A DNA stretch of 64,000 nt from Chitinophaga ginsengisoli (GCF_003014595.1 NZ_PYGK01000017.1:1-64000); one strand, 5' to 3'; shown: positions 26,537 through 35,735, numbered from the stretch's first letter. The notes: generated by a model not told the origin, from the sequence alone. A program made the numbers and translations.

Positions 26537-27640
26537 CTATTCCCACCGGAATACCCTTACTGCTACGGCATATACAATCACTCCCCATAGGGTAATCACG
26601 CCCAGTTCAAGTCCCACATTCCATAAATGTTGCCCTTCGAAAGCGATCTTACGGAAAGCATCGTTCAGGTAGGTCAGCGGCATAATGCGGCATATGGGCT
26701 GTAGCCAGGAGGGGAAAGCATCTACCGACACAAAAGTACCTGCCAGCAGGAACTGCGGTAAGGTGATCACATTGGCAATCGGAGGTATCGTGCTTTCACT
26801 GTTGGCAATGCCACTCACCACAAATCCGAAGCCCATGAATACGATGACCCCGAAAGCTGTCAGTATCAACATTTCGAAAAAGGTAGTCCATCCATGTACC
26901 AATGTAAATCCGAAGGCAAAATAACCGATCGCGATGATCAGTACGGCGCCGGCTACCTGGAATATCAGGCGGGCCAGGGCTTCCGCCAATACAATATAGA
27001 GCCTGCGGATCGGTGTGGCAAAGAAACGCTTCAACACCAGCGTCTGACGCAGACTGAAGAAGAGGAATGCAGTACTGAATACAGCGGCACTTAACAGGGA
27101 AAAACTGAGCAGACCAGGCAGGATGAAGTCGATAGTTCTGTAACGGCGGCCCGGCAGTACTTCCACTGGCTCCAGTTTCGCAACAGAACTCCTGGGATAG
27201 TAAACGTCGTCAGCCTTATTAATGATGCCTGTCAGTATAGTCTGGAACAACGAAATCTTATCTACCGAAGCAGCAGAAGTACGCACCTTCACATTGCAGA
27301 CAGGTGTATTTCCCTGTGCCGGCTGGGACGTGATGCGGATAATAGCGGTAATATGTCCCTTTTTCAGGTCATCTTCCATTTCTGCAGCCGGCTGACCGCT
27401 TATCAGCTTGAGGCTTTTTTCACTGGCCAGTTGCTTATACAGATAACTGGTAGTATCTGTAGCTGCATCCACCCCTATTTTCACCGATATGCCTTTATCG
27501 CCGATAAAGCCAAACACCAGGATGAAAACCAGGGGGAACCCCAGGCTGAAGATCACAGCCGAAGGACTTCTCACTATTCCTATCAGGCTAGCTTTGGACA
27601 TCGCTAGCAGGGCTTTCCATTGATTATATTTAACCGCCAT
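26537..27640 (-). CDS. ABC-2 type transporter permease
   Basis: The protein of 367 residues has one N-terminal membrane helix (about 25-45), an extracytoplasmic region (about 50-165), then five C-terminal helices (about 175-365). This is the ABC-2 (YhgE/DrrB-like) plan for export of drugs, lipids or polymers. Recognisable stretches are RSPSAVIFSLGFPLVFILVFG, FILPGLLSFSLLSAAVFS and AGTFVSVDAFPSWLQPICRIMPLTY. No ATP-binding subunit lies nearby, so its ATPase must be encoded elsewhere. It leads the three-gene group with the two SRPBCC genes. Confidence 0.85.
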   Translation of the reverse strand: MAVKYNQWKALLAMSKASLIGIVRSPSAVIFSLGFPLVFILVFGFIGDKGISVKIGVDAATDTTSYLYKQLASEKSLKLISGQPAAEMEDDLKKGHITAIIRITSQPAQGNTPVCNVKVRTSAASVDKISLFQTILTGIINKADDVYYPRSSVAKLEPVEVLPGRRYRTIDFILPGLLSFSLLSAAVFSTAFLFFSLRQTLVLKRFFATPIRRLYIVLAEALARLIFQVAGAVLIIAIGYFAFGFTLVHGWTTFFEMLILTAFGVIVFMGFGFVVSGIANSESTIPPIANVITLPQFLLAGTFVSVDAFPSWLQPICRIMPLTYLNDAFRKIAFEGQHLWNVGLELGVITLWGVIVYAVAVRVFRWE

Positions 27641-27710
27641 ACTTACTTAACGCTGGTCTATTCTTAAAAAATCGCATAAAACTACTATTGTTTTACCCAT
27701 TTCCATAAAA

Positions 27711-27733
27711 AAACCTGCCCCAAGGGCAGGTTT
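27711..27733 (-). terminator. Terminator of sppA
   Basis: A 10-bp perfect stem (AAACCTGCCC/GGGCAGGTTT) with a CAA loop. On the minus strand a run of T follows. It lies 30 bases past the sppA stop. Confidence 0.88.
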
Positions 27734-27762
27734 AATACTATTTTAAGTCTTTAAGTCGCTTA

Positions 27763-29526
27763 TTACCTGATTTCCAACACATAAGGCAGCTTCGCCTGGA
27801 TCTCTCCGTTCATTTCCTTCAGATGTTTGATCTGCTGATATACGGCATACTGATCTCCCAGTTCGCTTTTTATAGCAGTCTCCATACGGGCATCCCCTGC
27901 AAAGGACTTCATGAATTTTGCAAATGGCATTTCTGCTTCCGGATATTCCCTCAGGCGGAAACCACTGATCTTCGCCAGCTTCGCGGCGCATTTAATGGCA
28001 TCGTCAATACCGCCGATACGGTCCACCAGTCCCAGCTCTTTTGCCTGCACACCGCTCCATACACGGCCCTGGGCAATGCTGTCCACTATTACCCCGTTCA
28101 GCTTACGGCCTTCCACGACGCGACCTTTAAAGGTGCCATAGATACTGTCAACCGAGTTCTGTATGAACTTCTTTTCAATTTCTGTCAACGGACGGGAAGT
28201 ATTACCCAAATCAGCATACTGTGCTGTCTTGACGCCATCAAAGGTTACACCCAGCTTATTCTTGAAGAATCCCTGCAGGTTCGGTAATACGGCGAAAACG
28301 CCGATAGAACCTGTCAGCGTATTCGGCTGTGCAAAAATAGAGTCCGCCATACAGGAAATATAGTAACCGCCGGAAGCGGCATAGTCGCCCATGGATACTA
28401 CTACCGGCTTACTCTTTTTAGCCAGTGTCAGCTCGCGCCAGATAGACTCAGAGGCCAATGCACTACCACCGGGAGAATTCACGCGGAACACGATCGCTTT
28501 CACATCCTTATCCTGCCTTGCCTCACGAATGAGCTTTACAAATTGTCCGCTACTGATCGTTTCATCTTTTTCACTGTCGCCACCTACAATACTACCCTGT
28601 GCATAAATAATGGCGATCCTGTTATCCTCACCTTTGCCGGTGCTCACATTGGTCGCACTTTCATATTTGGAGAGGGAAATGAAATTAACCTTCTCATCAC
28701 CGCTCAATCCCAGTCTCGATTTGATCTCATCCATCACCTGGTCGTTATATTTCAGACCATCCACCAGTTTATACTTCAGCGCATCAGCAGCCTCCTGGAT
28801 CAGTCCTTCGTTTGCATACCGGTGCAGGGTAACGGTATCTATTTTCCTGGAAGCGCCTATGTTCTTCAGGAAATTGGCATACAGATCGCCCAGGTAGGCA
28901 TTTGTCTGGATGCGGTTAGCCACTGTCATCTGCGTTTCACGCAAAGGCTCGGTAGCACTCTTGAAACGGCCGTCATAAAAGATCTGTGGCTGAATCTCCA
29001 GTTTTTCAAGTGTTCCTTTCAGGAAGGTCAGCTGTGTAAAGAAACCACTGAATTCGAGGCCTCCTTTCGGATGTACATATACCTTGTCTGCCAGTGAAGC
29101 TACATAGTAGCTTTTCTGGTCCATCACCTCACCATAGGCATAAATGAACTTACCGGATTGCTTAAATCGCAGCAGCGCGTTACGCACCTCTTCGTTGGTG
29201 GCAAATCCGTTGGCATTAGCGTCTGCCTTCAGATAGATCCCTTTTATATTATCGTCAGTTTCAGCATGTCTGATCAGGCGTACTACATCATAGAGTCCCG
29301 GGGTTTCTTTGGGGCCCTGGCGCAATACAGCATTTACAGGGTCTACGATCTTTTGTTCGGCATAGGGCTGACTGGTTTCCAATACCAGCACGCCATTTGG
29401 CGATAAAGTAACCACGTCAGGGCTGACTGCCGACTTGATAAGGCCCATCAGTATGAAAATCCCTAAAAAGATGATCACAATGAAAGCGAGCAGGGTGGCA
29501 AAGAAAATTTTGAAAAAGCTACGCAT
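27763..29526 (-). CDS. sppA: Signal peptide peptidase SppA, 67-kDa type
   Basis: A serine protease that cleaves leftover signal peptides at the inner membrane. About 587 residues from ATG 29526 (MRSFFKIFF); a longer frame up to 29616 would run into the divergent folK gene and adds unlikely residues. The N-terminal membrane helix is at about 5-32. Two tandem protease folds follow. The catalytic lysine is Lys189 in DGRFKSATE and the nucleophile Ser385 in GDYAASGGYY, the same spacing as in other long SppA proteins. Both catalytic residues are intact. Confidence 0.9.
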   Translation of the reverse strand: MRSFFKIFFATLLAFIVIIFLGIFILMGLIKSAVSPDVVTLSPNGVLVLETSQPYAEQKIVDPVNAVLRQGPKETPGLYDVVRLIRHAETDDNIKGIYLKADANANGFATNEEVRNALLRFKQSGKFIYAYGEVMDQKSYYVASLADKVYVHPKGGLEFSGFFTQLTFLKGTLEKLEIQPQIFYDGRFKSATEPLRETQMTVANRIQTNAYLGDLYANFLKNIGASRKIDTVTLHRYANEGLIQEAADALKYKLVDGLKYNDQVMDEIKSRLGLSGDEKVNFISLSKYESATNVSTGKGEDNRIAIIYAQGSIVGGDSEKDETISSGQFVKLIREARQDKDVKAIVFRVNSPGGSALASESIWRELTLAKKSKPVVVSMGDYAASGGYYISCMADSIFAQPNTLTGSIGVFAVLPNLQGFFKNKLGVTFDGVKTAQYADLGNTSRPLTEIEKKFIQNSVDSIYGTFKGRVVEGRKLNGVIVDSIAQGRVWSGVQAKELGLVDRIGGIDDAIKCAAKLAKISGFRLREYPEAEMPFAKFMKSFAGDARMETAIKSELGDQYAVYQQIKHLKEMNGEIQAKLPYVLEIR

Positions 29527-29572
29527 TATGGAAGATTTAATGTAAAAAGACCTACCGGTCGTCTTCTTTTTC

Positions 29573-29580
29573 CAAAAATA
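29573..29580 (-). promoter_or_regulatory. -7 box (TATTTTTG) for sppA
   Basis: An exact TAnnTTTG match on the minus strand, 46 bases upstream of the chosen sppA start. It supports ATG 29526. No clear -33 TTG. Confidence 0.45.
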
Positions 29581-29591
29581 AAGAATATGTA

Positions 29592-29599
29592 TACTTTTG
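29592..29599 (+). promoter_or_regulatory. -7 box (TACTTTTG) for folK
   Basis: An exact TAnnTTTG match on the plus strand, 15 bases before the folK ATG, implying a very short leader. It lies 11 bases from the opposite sppA box, so the two promoters likely interfere. Confidence 0.5.
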
Positions 29600-29614
29600 G
29601 GCCGTTGAAGATAC

Positions 29615-30103
29615 ATGAATAAAGCAATATTACTTATAGGTGGTAATCTGGGAGACCGTACCGGTCATCTCCAAGAGGCTGTAGAGCAAATAGATAAGCA
29701 GGTGGGAAAGGTGGAAAAAATTTCCTCCCTTTTTGAAACAGCTGCCTGGGGGCATGTGGAACAGCCGGACTACCTCAACCAGGGACTCCTGGTATCAACC
29801 CATATGGATGCACGAACACTGTTACAGACCGTATTGGCCATAGAGCATAATATCGGTCGTATCCGCCGTCAGAAATGGGGCGCCCGGGTTATCGACATAG
29901 ATATCATCTTCTACAACAATGCCGTCATCAATGAACCCGATCTGAAAATCCCGCACCCACAGATGCAGTTCAGACAGTTTGTATTGGTTCCCCTGAAGGA
30001 GATCATTCCCGACTGGCAGCATCCTGTGCTACACCAGTCTGTCAGCACATTACTTGAAAACTGCACAGACACACTACCCGCTATAAAATATAAGGGGGCG
30101 TAA
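29615..30103 (+). CDS. folK: 2-amino-4-hydroxy-6-hydroxymethyldihydropteridine diphosphokinase
   Basis: This folate-pathway enzyme transfers pyrophosphate from ATP to the pterin alcohol. The 162 residues are the normal size. It begins ILLIGGNLGDR; the HPPK signature RQKWGARVIDIDIIFYNN (about 85-102) contains the two magnesium-binding aspartates. IPHPQMQFRQFVLVPL follows. Together with the nucleoside kinase 19 bases downstream it forms a small cofactor/nucleotide operon typical of the phylum. Confidence 0.95.
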   Translation: MNKAILLIGGNLGDRTGHLQEAVEQIDKQVGKVEKISSLFETAAWGHVEQPDYLNQGLLVSTHMDARTLLQTVLAIEHNIGRIRRQKWGARVIDIDIIFYNNAVINEPDLKIPHPQMQFRQFVLVPLKEIIPDWQHPVLHQSVSTLLENCTDTLPAIKYKGA

Positions 30104-30122
30104 CTAAACCATTTGCCGGTCC

Positions 30123-30746
30123 ATGAATTACAAATACATCACTATAGAAGGTAACATCGGAGCAGGGAAAACAACCCTGGCCAACAAACTTTCCGCACAT
30201 TTCAATGCAAAACTTATCCTGGAGGAATTTGCCGATAATCCCTTCCTGCCGAAGTTTTATGAAAAGCCCCAGCAATACGCTTTCCCCCTGGAGCTGTTTT
30301 TCATGGCGGAACGTTATAAGCAGTTAAAAGACATGCTGCAGATGCAGGACATGTTCAGTAATCTTGTCGTGTCTGACTATCTTTTTATCAAGAGCCTCCT
30401 GTTTGCAAAGATCAATCTGAAAGAGGAAGAATACAGCCTTTATCAGAAACTGTTTGATATTATCAACCCGCAGCTGGTACAGCCCGACCTACTCATTTTT
30501 CTCAATGCACCTGTAACGAAATTACAGCAGAATATCAGGCACCGTAACCGCTCATATGAACAGCAGATAGCAGACGAATACCTCGTCAGCGTACATGACA
30601 TGTATATGCAATACATCCGTCAGCACCCTATCCGCACACTGATGCTGGATATGACAAAAGTGGACTTTGTAAAGAACCCGGCAGATTTTGATAGCCTGCT
30701 GAAAGCGCTTGATAAGGAGTACGAACCGGGCATTCACTACCTATAA
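30123..30746 (+). CDS. Deoxynucleoside kinase
   Basis: Phosphorylates deoxynucleosides in the salvage pathway. The protein of 207 residues has the P-loop GNIGAGKTT (10-18), LELFFMAERYKQLKDM (substrate pocket helix), VVSDYLFIKSLLFAK in place of the usual DRS region, and a lid with RHRNRSYEQQI. This is the dNK/dGK-dCK family. Substrate preference cannot be told. It is cotranscribed with folK. Confidence 0.9.
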   Translation: MNYKYITIEGNIGAGKTTLANKLSAHFNAKLILEEFADNPFLPKFYEKPQQYAFPLELFFMAERYKQLKDMLQMQDMFSNLVVSDYLFIKSLLFAKINLKEEEYSLYQKLFDIINPQLVQPDLLIFLNAPVTKLQQNIRHRNRSYEQQIADEYLVSVHDMYMQYIRQHPIRTLMLDMTKVDFVKNPADFDSLLKALDKEYEPGIHYL

Positions 30747-30777
30747 ATTTTATCTATCCAGAAATAAATAATATTGT

Positions 30778-30809
30778 TTTGCTCTATACGACGGAGTGAA
30801 CTAATTTTG
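30778..30809 (+). promoter_or_regulatory. Promoter with -33 TTTG and -7 TAATTTTG and no gene behind it
   Basis: TTTG at 30778-30781 and TAATTTTG at 30802-30809 with a 20-base spacer is a full Bacteroidota-type promoter. Transcription should start near 30815. No gene on the plus strand follows before 32331. Confidence 0.6.
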
Positions 30810-30811
30810 TG

Positions 30812-30968
30812 TCTACAAAAGAAAAGACGACCAGTTATACCCAATAAAAATATTAACATTAAAGGATAGGGGATAAATAGAAGAGTGATATAATACAGAA
30901 GAAGGTTACAGTAACAATGGAGGACAGGGGCTCCGGCAGACATACGTTTGCCGGAGTTTCTTTTTTAT
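30812..30968 (+). ncRNA. Candidate small RNA, about 150 nt
   Basis: The stretch lies between a full promoter (30778-30809) and an intrinsic terminator (stem 30931-30938 / 30949-30956, then TTTCTTTTTT). Its body is A-rich and contains no credible ORF. This is the layout of an independently transcribed small RNA. No known family is recognised. A chance promoter match or a processed leader of unknown purpose cannot be excluded. Confidence 0.4.
30931..30968 (+). terminator. Intrinsic terminator
   Basis: CTCCGGCA (30931-30938) pairs with TGCCGGAG (30949-30956), followed by TTTCTTTTTT. It closes the candidate small RNA on the plus strand and lies next to the convergent flavoprotein stop. Confidence 0.82.
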
Positions 30969-32191
30969 CGTTCCGCTATAGCGCTGGCAGCTACCCAGCC
31001 GCTCGTCCAGGCATGCTGAAAATTAAACCCACCCGTAATCCCATCTACATCCATCACCTCCCCGGCAAAGAATAATCCCGGCGCCAGTTTGCTTTCCATT
31101 GTAGCAGGATCTATTTCTGATAAACGGATGCCTCCGCAGGTCACAAACTCTTCTTTAAAAGTTGTTTTACCTTTCACCGGACAAGGCATCGCGGTCATGA
31201 ATTTGATCAGCTTGTGCTGCTCTTTTGCCGGCATATCCGCCCAGCGTACGTCCTCCCCTATTTCCGACTGCTGCAGGAAAAACTGCCATAAACGCTGAGG
31301 CAGTCCGAAAGGATTTTTATGATGCATTTTCTGTCCTCCGAGGGAAAAACGCAGTCCTTGCATTTCTTCTCTTAAACTGTTTTCATTGAAGGCTGGCAGC
31401 CAGTTGATCAATGCTGTAAACTCATATTTCAATACTCCCAGCTCACGCGCTCCCCATGCGGAAAGCCGTAATATACAAGGCCCGCTCATCCCCCAGTGAG
31501 TGATCAGCAAGGGGCCTTTTTCCTGTAGTTTGGTACCCGCAATTTTCACATGTGCTTCTTCCACACTCACACCCATCAGTGTGGTAATAGGATTGCCGGG
31601 CATATTAAAAGTAAAGAGTGATGGCATTGGCGCTTCTACCTGGTGTCCTATAGCCTGAAGCCAGGCAAACTTCTCCAGCTGGGCATAACCACCGGCAGCT
31701 ACGCAGACCAGGCCTGCCTTCAGTACACCGCCATCCTGTAAGCGTATTTCCCAGCCTTTTCCTTTGGGCTCCAGCTCGCTGACAGCTGCATTCATCCGGA
31801 TCTTTACACCATATTTGTCCGCTTCTTTCAGCAGACAGTCAATAATGGTCTGGGAATTGTCCGTTACCGGAAACATCCTCCCGTCCGCTTCCGCTTTCAG
31901 CGCCACTCCCCTTTCCTTAAACCATGCAATAGTATCAGGCACAAAAAAGCGGCTGAAAGCCTTCTTCACAAAGTGCTGTCCCCTCGGATAGCGTTTTGAC
32001 ATATATAATATGTCGGGGGCATTGTGCGTTACATTACACCTTCCTCCCCCCGAAACCTTCACTTTAGATAAAAGCTTACTACTTTTTTCTATTAATGTGA
32101 CTTCCAATTGAGTATCAAGGCGTGCAGCATTTACGGCGCAAAAAAAACCGGCCGCGCCACCACCTATAACCACTAATCTCTTGTTTACCAT
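30965..32191 (-). CDS. NAD(P)/FAD-dependent oxidoreductase, HI0933/YhiN family
   Basis: A flavoprotein of 408 residues. The dinucleotide-binding motif is VVIGGGAAGFFCA (7-19). The second conserved segment KVKVSGGGRCNVTH (about 43-56) is the family hallmark; LFFAGEVMDVDGITGGFNFQHAWTSG (about 372-397) closes the FAD site. Members have unknown physiological substrates, but one branch (BaiN) reduces bile acids. It is probably monocistronic. Complete, no odd features. Confidence 0.88.
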   Translation of the reverse strand: MVNKRLVVIGGGAAGFFCAVNAARLDTQLEVTLIEKSSKLLSKVKVSGGGRCNVTHNAPDILYMSKRYPRGQHFVKKAFSRFFVPDTIAWFKERGVALKAEADGRMFPVTDNSQTIIDCLLKEADKYGVKIRMNAAVSELEPKGKGWEIRLQDGGVLKAGLVCVAAGGYAQLEKFAWLQAIGHQVEAPMPSLFTFNMPGNPITTLMGVSVEEAHVKIAGTKLQEKGPLLITHWGMSGPCILRLSAWGARELGVLKYEFTALINWLPAFNENSLREEMQGLRFSLGGQKMHHKNPFGLPQRLWQFFLQQSEIGEDVRWADMPAKEQHKLIKFMTAMPCPVKGKTTFKEEFVTCGGIRLSEIDPATMESKLAPGLFFAGEVMDVDGITGGFNFQHAWTSGWVAASAIAER

Positions 32192-32363
32192 CTTTTTATA
32201 TCACTGATTTTTCCCAAAATCACTATCCGGCAGCAATAATAATCCAAAGCCGGCAAATTGTAATTTATTAAATACCAATAACATTATTTGCATATATAAA
32301 TTTTTAACTCTATTTTGCATATTATAATTTTTGATACTATATTGTTGCAAAATGTTGTTCCAC

Positions 32364-34814
32364 ATGCAGTCTGTGTTCTTTAAAAAACGAAATCGCATGA
32401 AGTGGCTCCTCCCAGTCTGTCTGCTGGGCATAACCGGCGCCCTTGCGTTTTATCCCGCCGATGAATGGCAGGATAAAATCACCCAAGCCTTGGAACAGTA
32501 CAGCAAACGCTTCCCCCAGGAAAAGGTTTACCTGCACCTGGATAAGGACTATTACGCCGCTGGGGAAACCATGTGGTTCAAGGCGTATGTTTTGCTACAA
32601 GGCCAGCCATCCCTTTCGGCAACCAACCTGTATGTAGAGTTGGTGGACAAAGCCGGAAATGTGGTAAGTAAAAAATTACTCTCTGTCGGTGGTGCTACCG
32701 GTTCCGGTGCATTCGAACTGCCAGACAATTTCAAAGCAGGTCAGTACCAGGTGCGTGCTTATACCGCATGGATGCTGAACTTCGACGCAGAATACCTCTT
32801 CTACAAAAACATTGAAATATTTGACCCGGCAAAACCGATAGGTCCTACGCCTAAGGCGCCGGCTACTGATTTCGCCGTTAACTTCTTCCCTGAAGGTGGT
32901 AACCTGATTGCTGGCGTTGCCGGCCGCGTTGCTTTCAAAGCAATCGATCAGCAAGGCTATCCACAGGAAGTAAATGGTATCATCCAGAACCTGAAGGGAG
33001 AAACTGTAGCACTGGTGAAAACTACCCGCGATGGTATGGGTATGTTCGATCTCACGCCTGCTGCCGGAGAAACCTACAAGGCGCTGATCCAGACGACCAA
33101 AGGCCAGCAGAAAACCATACTGCTGCCGGTTGTTAAAACATCAGGCGTTGGTCTTAAAGTATTCAACAAAGGCACCCGCGTTTTCTATCAGACCTTACCT
33201 GCTACGAAAGATAATCCGATGTACAATAATATGATGATCGTTGCGCAGATGCAGCAACACATCGTGTACAAAGCGAAACTGAATGCAGGAGAAGGCCAGA
33301 TGAGCGGTTTTATACCTACCAAGGAGCTGCCTTCCGGTATCGTTCAGCTGACTGTCTTCAACAGCGAAGGTTTACCACTGGCAGAAAGACTGGCTTTCGT
33401 AAGAAAGAACGATTTCCTGCCACTGAGCCTGCAGAATCTTGCGGTGAATACACAGCCAAGACAGAAAAACACACTGGAAATAAAGATCCCGGACACCATG
33501 CTCACCAGCTTGTCCGTTTCTATCACCGATGCTGACAATATCGTGAAAGACCAGGATGAGAACAACATCATCTCCAACCTGCTCCTCACCTCCGATCTGA
33601 AAGGTTATATCTCTAATCCGGCGCAGTACTTCAAAGATACAGATCCAGCTACCCTGCAGGGACTGGACCTGGTGATGATGACTAACGGCTGGAGAAGGTT
33701 CAGCTGGGAAAAGATCCTCCACAACTTCATGCCTGATATTAAGTACCCTTACGAACAGGGCTTACTGCTGAAAGGTGTGGCTACCACCAACAAAGGTGCT
33801 GCTACCCTTGCAAATGGTAAAGTGGACTTCATCCTGAAACAACCGATCGATACATCAACCGCATTCTCTTCCGTTACCACAAACGATAAAGGTGAATTTG
33901 CCATCGACCGTCTGCAGTTTGTAGATACCATCAACGTATTCTATCGCGCTAACGATCCTAACAAATCCTGGAAGGACGTGAACGTGAAATTCGAACCACA
34001 TTTCTTCGAGAAAAAAGAAGCGGTAACACTGCCTTATCCGTTCAGAACTACTGTGGAAATAGAGAATAGGGTATTAACCACTTACCTCTCCACCGTAGCT
34101 GAAAACACGGCAGTGAGCAGATCCATCGCTAACAAACCGATCTTCCTGAAAGAGGTGAACGTACGCGAAAAACGTCTGAACAAAACAGAATCAGTTGAGC
34201 AACGTTATGCAACAGGTATGTTCAATGCCGGTGATGGTTATGGATTTGACCTGACAAGGGATGAACCGGGCAGCCTGAGTATCTTCCAGTACCTTCAGTC
34301 TAAAGTACCAGGTCTGAGCATCAACCTGACCGATCCTAACGGTCCGGCCCTGAACTGGCGCGGTGGTGCTCCGGTAATGTTCCTAAACGAAATGCCAACC
34401 AACATCAGCATGCTGAGTAACATCAACATCGGTGATGTGGCCTTCATCAAAGTGTTACGCCCGACCTTCGTAGGTGGTTTCGGTGGTAGCTCCGGCGCCA
34501 TCGCAGTGTACACCAGAAAAGGTGGCGACAGCAAAGCAGATGTAGATACACGCGGCTTCGAAAAATACAGGAAAGGTGGTTATAACATCGTGAAAGAATT
34601 CTACGCACCGGATTATACCGTTCGTAAGGAAATTCACATCCTGCAGGATAAAAGGCTGACACTCTACTGGAATCCAAACCTGGTAGCAGACTCCCTGACA
34701 CATACCGCCAAGATCTCCTTCTACAACAACGACTTCACAAGACGTTTCCGTATAGTAGTAGAAGGTATGGGTGAAGATGGCTCCGTAGGACACACAGAAC
34801 AACTACTCCAGTAA
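32364..34814 (+). CDS. TonB-plug domain protein with MG2-like domains
   Basis: About 816 residues from ATG 32364; ATG 32397 (MKWLLPV) is an equal alternative, and an upstream TTG is less likely. A signal peptide is followed by FPQEKVYLHLDKDYYAAGETMWFKAYV, the opening of the alpha-2-macroglobulin-like MG2 domain. More beta domains follow, and a TonB-receptor plug-like segment lies near the C-terminus (SIFQYLQSKVPGLSIN, then GGSSGAIAVYTRKGG). The beta-barrel of a true receptor is absent. Such proteins are frequent in the phylum and act at the outer membrane in an unknown way. Confidence 0.8.
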   Translation: MQSVFFKKRNRMKWLLPVCLLGITGALAFYPADEWQDKITQALEQYSKRFPQEKVYLHLDKDYYAAGETMWFKAYVLLQGQPSLSATNLYVELVDKAGNVVSKKLLSVGGATGSGAFELPDNFKAGQYQVRAYTAWMLNFDAEYLFYKNIEIFDPAKPIGPTPKAPATDFAVNFFPEGGNLIAGVAGRVAFKAIDQQGYPQEVNGIIQNLKGETVALVKTTRDGMGMFDLTPAAGETYKALIQTTKGQQKTILLPVVKTSGVGLKVFNKGTRVFYQTLPATKDNPMYNNMMIVAQMQQHIVYKAKLNAGEGQMSGFIPTKELPSGIVQLTVFNSEGLPLAERLAFVRKNDFLPLSLQNLAVNTQPRQKNTLEIKIPDTMLTSLSVSITDADNIVKDQDENNIISNLLLTSDLKGYISNPAQYFKDTDPATLQGLDLVMMTNGWRRFSWEKILHNFMPDIKYPYEQGLLLKGVATTNKGAATLANGKVDFILKQPIDTSTAFSSVTTNDKGEFAIDRLQFVDTINVFYRANDPNKSWKDVNVKFEPHFFEKKEAVTLPYPFRTTVEIENRVLTTYLSTVAENTAVSRSIANKPIFLKEVNVREKRLNKTESVEQRYATGMFNAGDGYGFDLTRDEPGSLSIFQYLQSKVPGLSINLTDPNGPALNWRGGAPVMFLNEMPTNISMLSNINIGDVAFIKVLRPTFVGGFGGSSGAIAVYTRKGGDSKADVDTRGFEKYRKGGYNIVKEFYAPDYTVRKEIHILQDKRLTLYWNPNLVADSLTHTAKISFYNNDFTRRFRIVVEGMGEDGSVGHTEQLLQ

Positions 34815-34836
34815 GCATAGTCACTGGCTGACAGAA

Positions 34837-34871
34837 AAATAGTCCATAGTTTCAACAACTATGGACTATTT
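34837..34871 (+). terminator. Intrinsic terminator
   Basis: A perfect 15-bp stem (34837-34851 with 34857-34871), loop TCAAC, ending in TTTTTATTT. It lies 22 bases past the TonB-plug gene stop. Confidence 0.9.
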
Positions 34872-35366
34872 TTATTTATACCCCTTATCCTTTATCCTGA
34901 CTGCATTTGCGACGAAAGAGATATCTTTGCTGTTAAGAACTTCTTCATCCATCATATGTACGCTCCCTACAAACATCTACTCAGTATTCGCTGCAAAGAA
35001 TCATACTATTTTACCGCCCCCGGCAGCTGATCAAGTCCACCTCAAGTCCACCTTAACTCCACTTCAAAAGCACCCTTACGTCTGGTTTAATCAGGGTGAA
35101 CGGCTTACTGATGGCTGCTATGCGGCAATCCCTCTTATATGTTGTCTAAAAAAGCGGTCCACCCATTACTCATCTGCTAAAATAGTACAAGATTTCGCCC
35201 TCTAGCCCTTCTCATTTCCCGCCTTCCCGAATAACAACTGCATCACTTGGGTAAATTGTTTTATCACTATTATGATGTGCTGAAGCAAGCCCTTATAAAG
35301 GATTCTATATAAGTATAACGATGGACCTTATACGTTGTGACAAGCATAAAATAGCAGCATTTTCTG

Positions 35367-35434
35367 TTAACAGCACATTAACTAACAGATTAACAGCATA
35401 TTAACAGTTCGGTTACTTTTTCGCGGTATGTTTG
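35367..35434 (+). promoter_or_regulatory. Four helically phased TTAAC repeats upstream of a -7 box (Pho-box-like)
   Basis: TTAAC followed by AG or TA occurs at 35367, 35378, 35390 and 35401, spaced 11, 12 and 11 bases. They end 20 bases before an exact -7 box TATGTTTG (35427-35434). Direct repeats of this kind and spacing bind tandem dimers of OmpR/PhoB-family response regulators; Bacillus PhoP boxes have the form TT-A-ACA every 11 bases. No -33 TTG is present, which fits an activator-dependent promoter. The identity of the regulator is inference. Confidence 0.5.
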
Positions 35435-35439
35435 TATTG

Positions 35440-35735
35440 ATAAAAGCAAAAGCACGTTGTCCTTTACTTCCAGGCCTCTCATGCAAAAAGGTATGAGGGC
35501 TTGGGGGTTAAGGGTCTCCTTTGGGTCAGGACGCTGCCTCCAAACACAAATAAACACACACGAAATTTATTATACTAAACTCATTATGCTACCCTGGGAA
35601 CATCGCCAAAATACTAGAGGGGGAATAATGTAGATTACTACACATTATATGGCTGTCAGTAAATACTGTGGTCAAACAAATCAAAAACCAACTAAATAAA
35701 AAAAGGGTCTCGTTTTTACGAGACCCTTTTCGTTT
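35440..35735 (+). ncRNA. Candidate structured RNA or small-protein mRNA
   Basis: A transcript from the promoter at 35427 would run about 290 bases to the terminator at 35701. Near its 5' end it folds into a hairpin of about 22 pairs (35459-35482 with 35493-35515), with one bulge and one mismatch. A 50-codon ORF (ATG 35481, stop 35631-35633, starting MQKGMRAWGL) begins in the top of that hairpin, so its start would be hidden. No known RNA family is recognised. It may be a regulated small RNA or a short mRNA. Confidence 0.35.
35701..35730. terminator. Bidirectional terminator
   Basis: AAAAGGGTCTCG (35701-35712) pairs perfectly with CGAGACCCTTTT (35719-35730) around TTTTTA. It serves the minus-strand gene at 35766 and closes the plus-strand candidate RNA. 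Confidence 0.9.

Noticed and set aside
29527..29616. A longer N-terminus for sppA
   Set aside because: It would overlap the divergent folK start, precedes the natural membrane helix, and a -7 box for sppA lies within it.
32364..34814. A complete TonB-dependent receptor
   Set aside because: The plug-like segment is near the C-terminus and the 22-strand barrel is missing.
34861..35205. A 114-codon ORF after the TonB-plug gene
   Set aside because: It starts within a terminator hairpin, has no recognisable sequence features and no promoter at a fitting distance.
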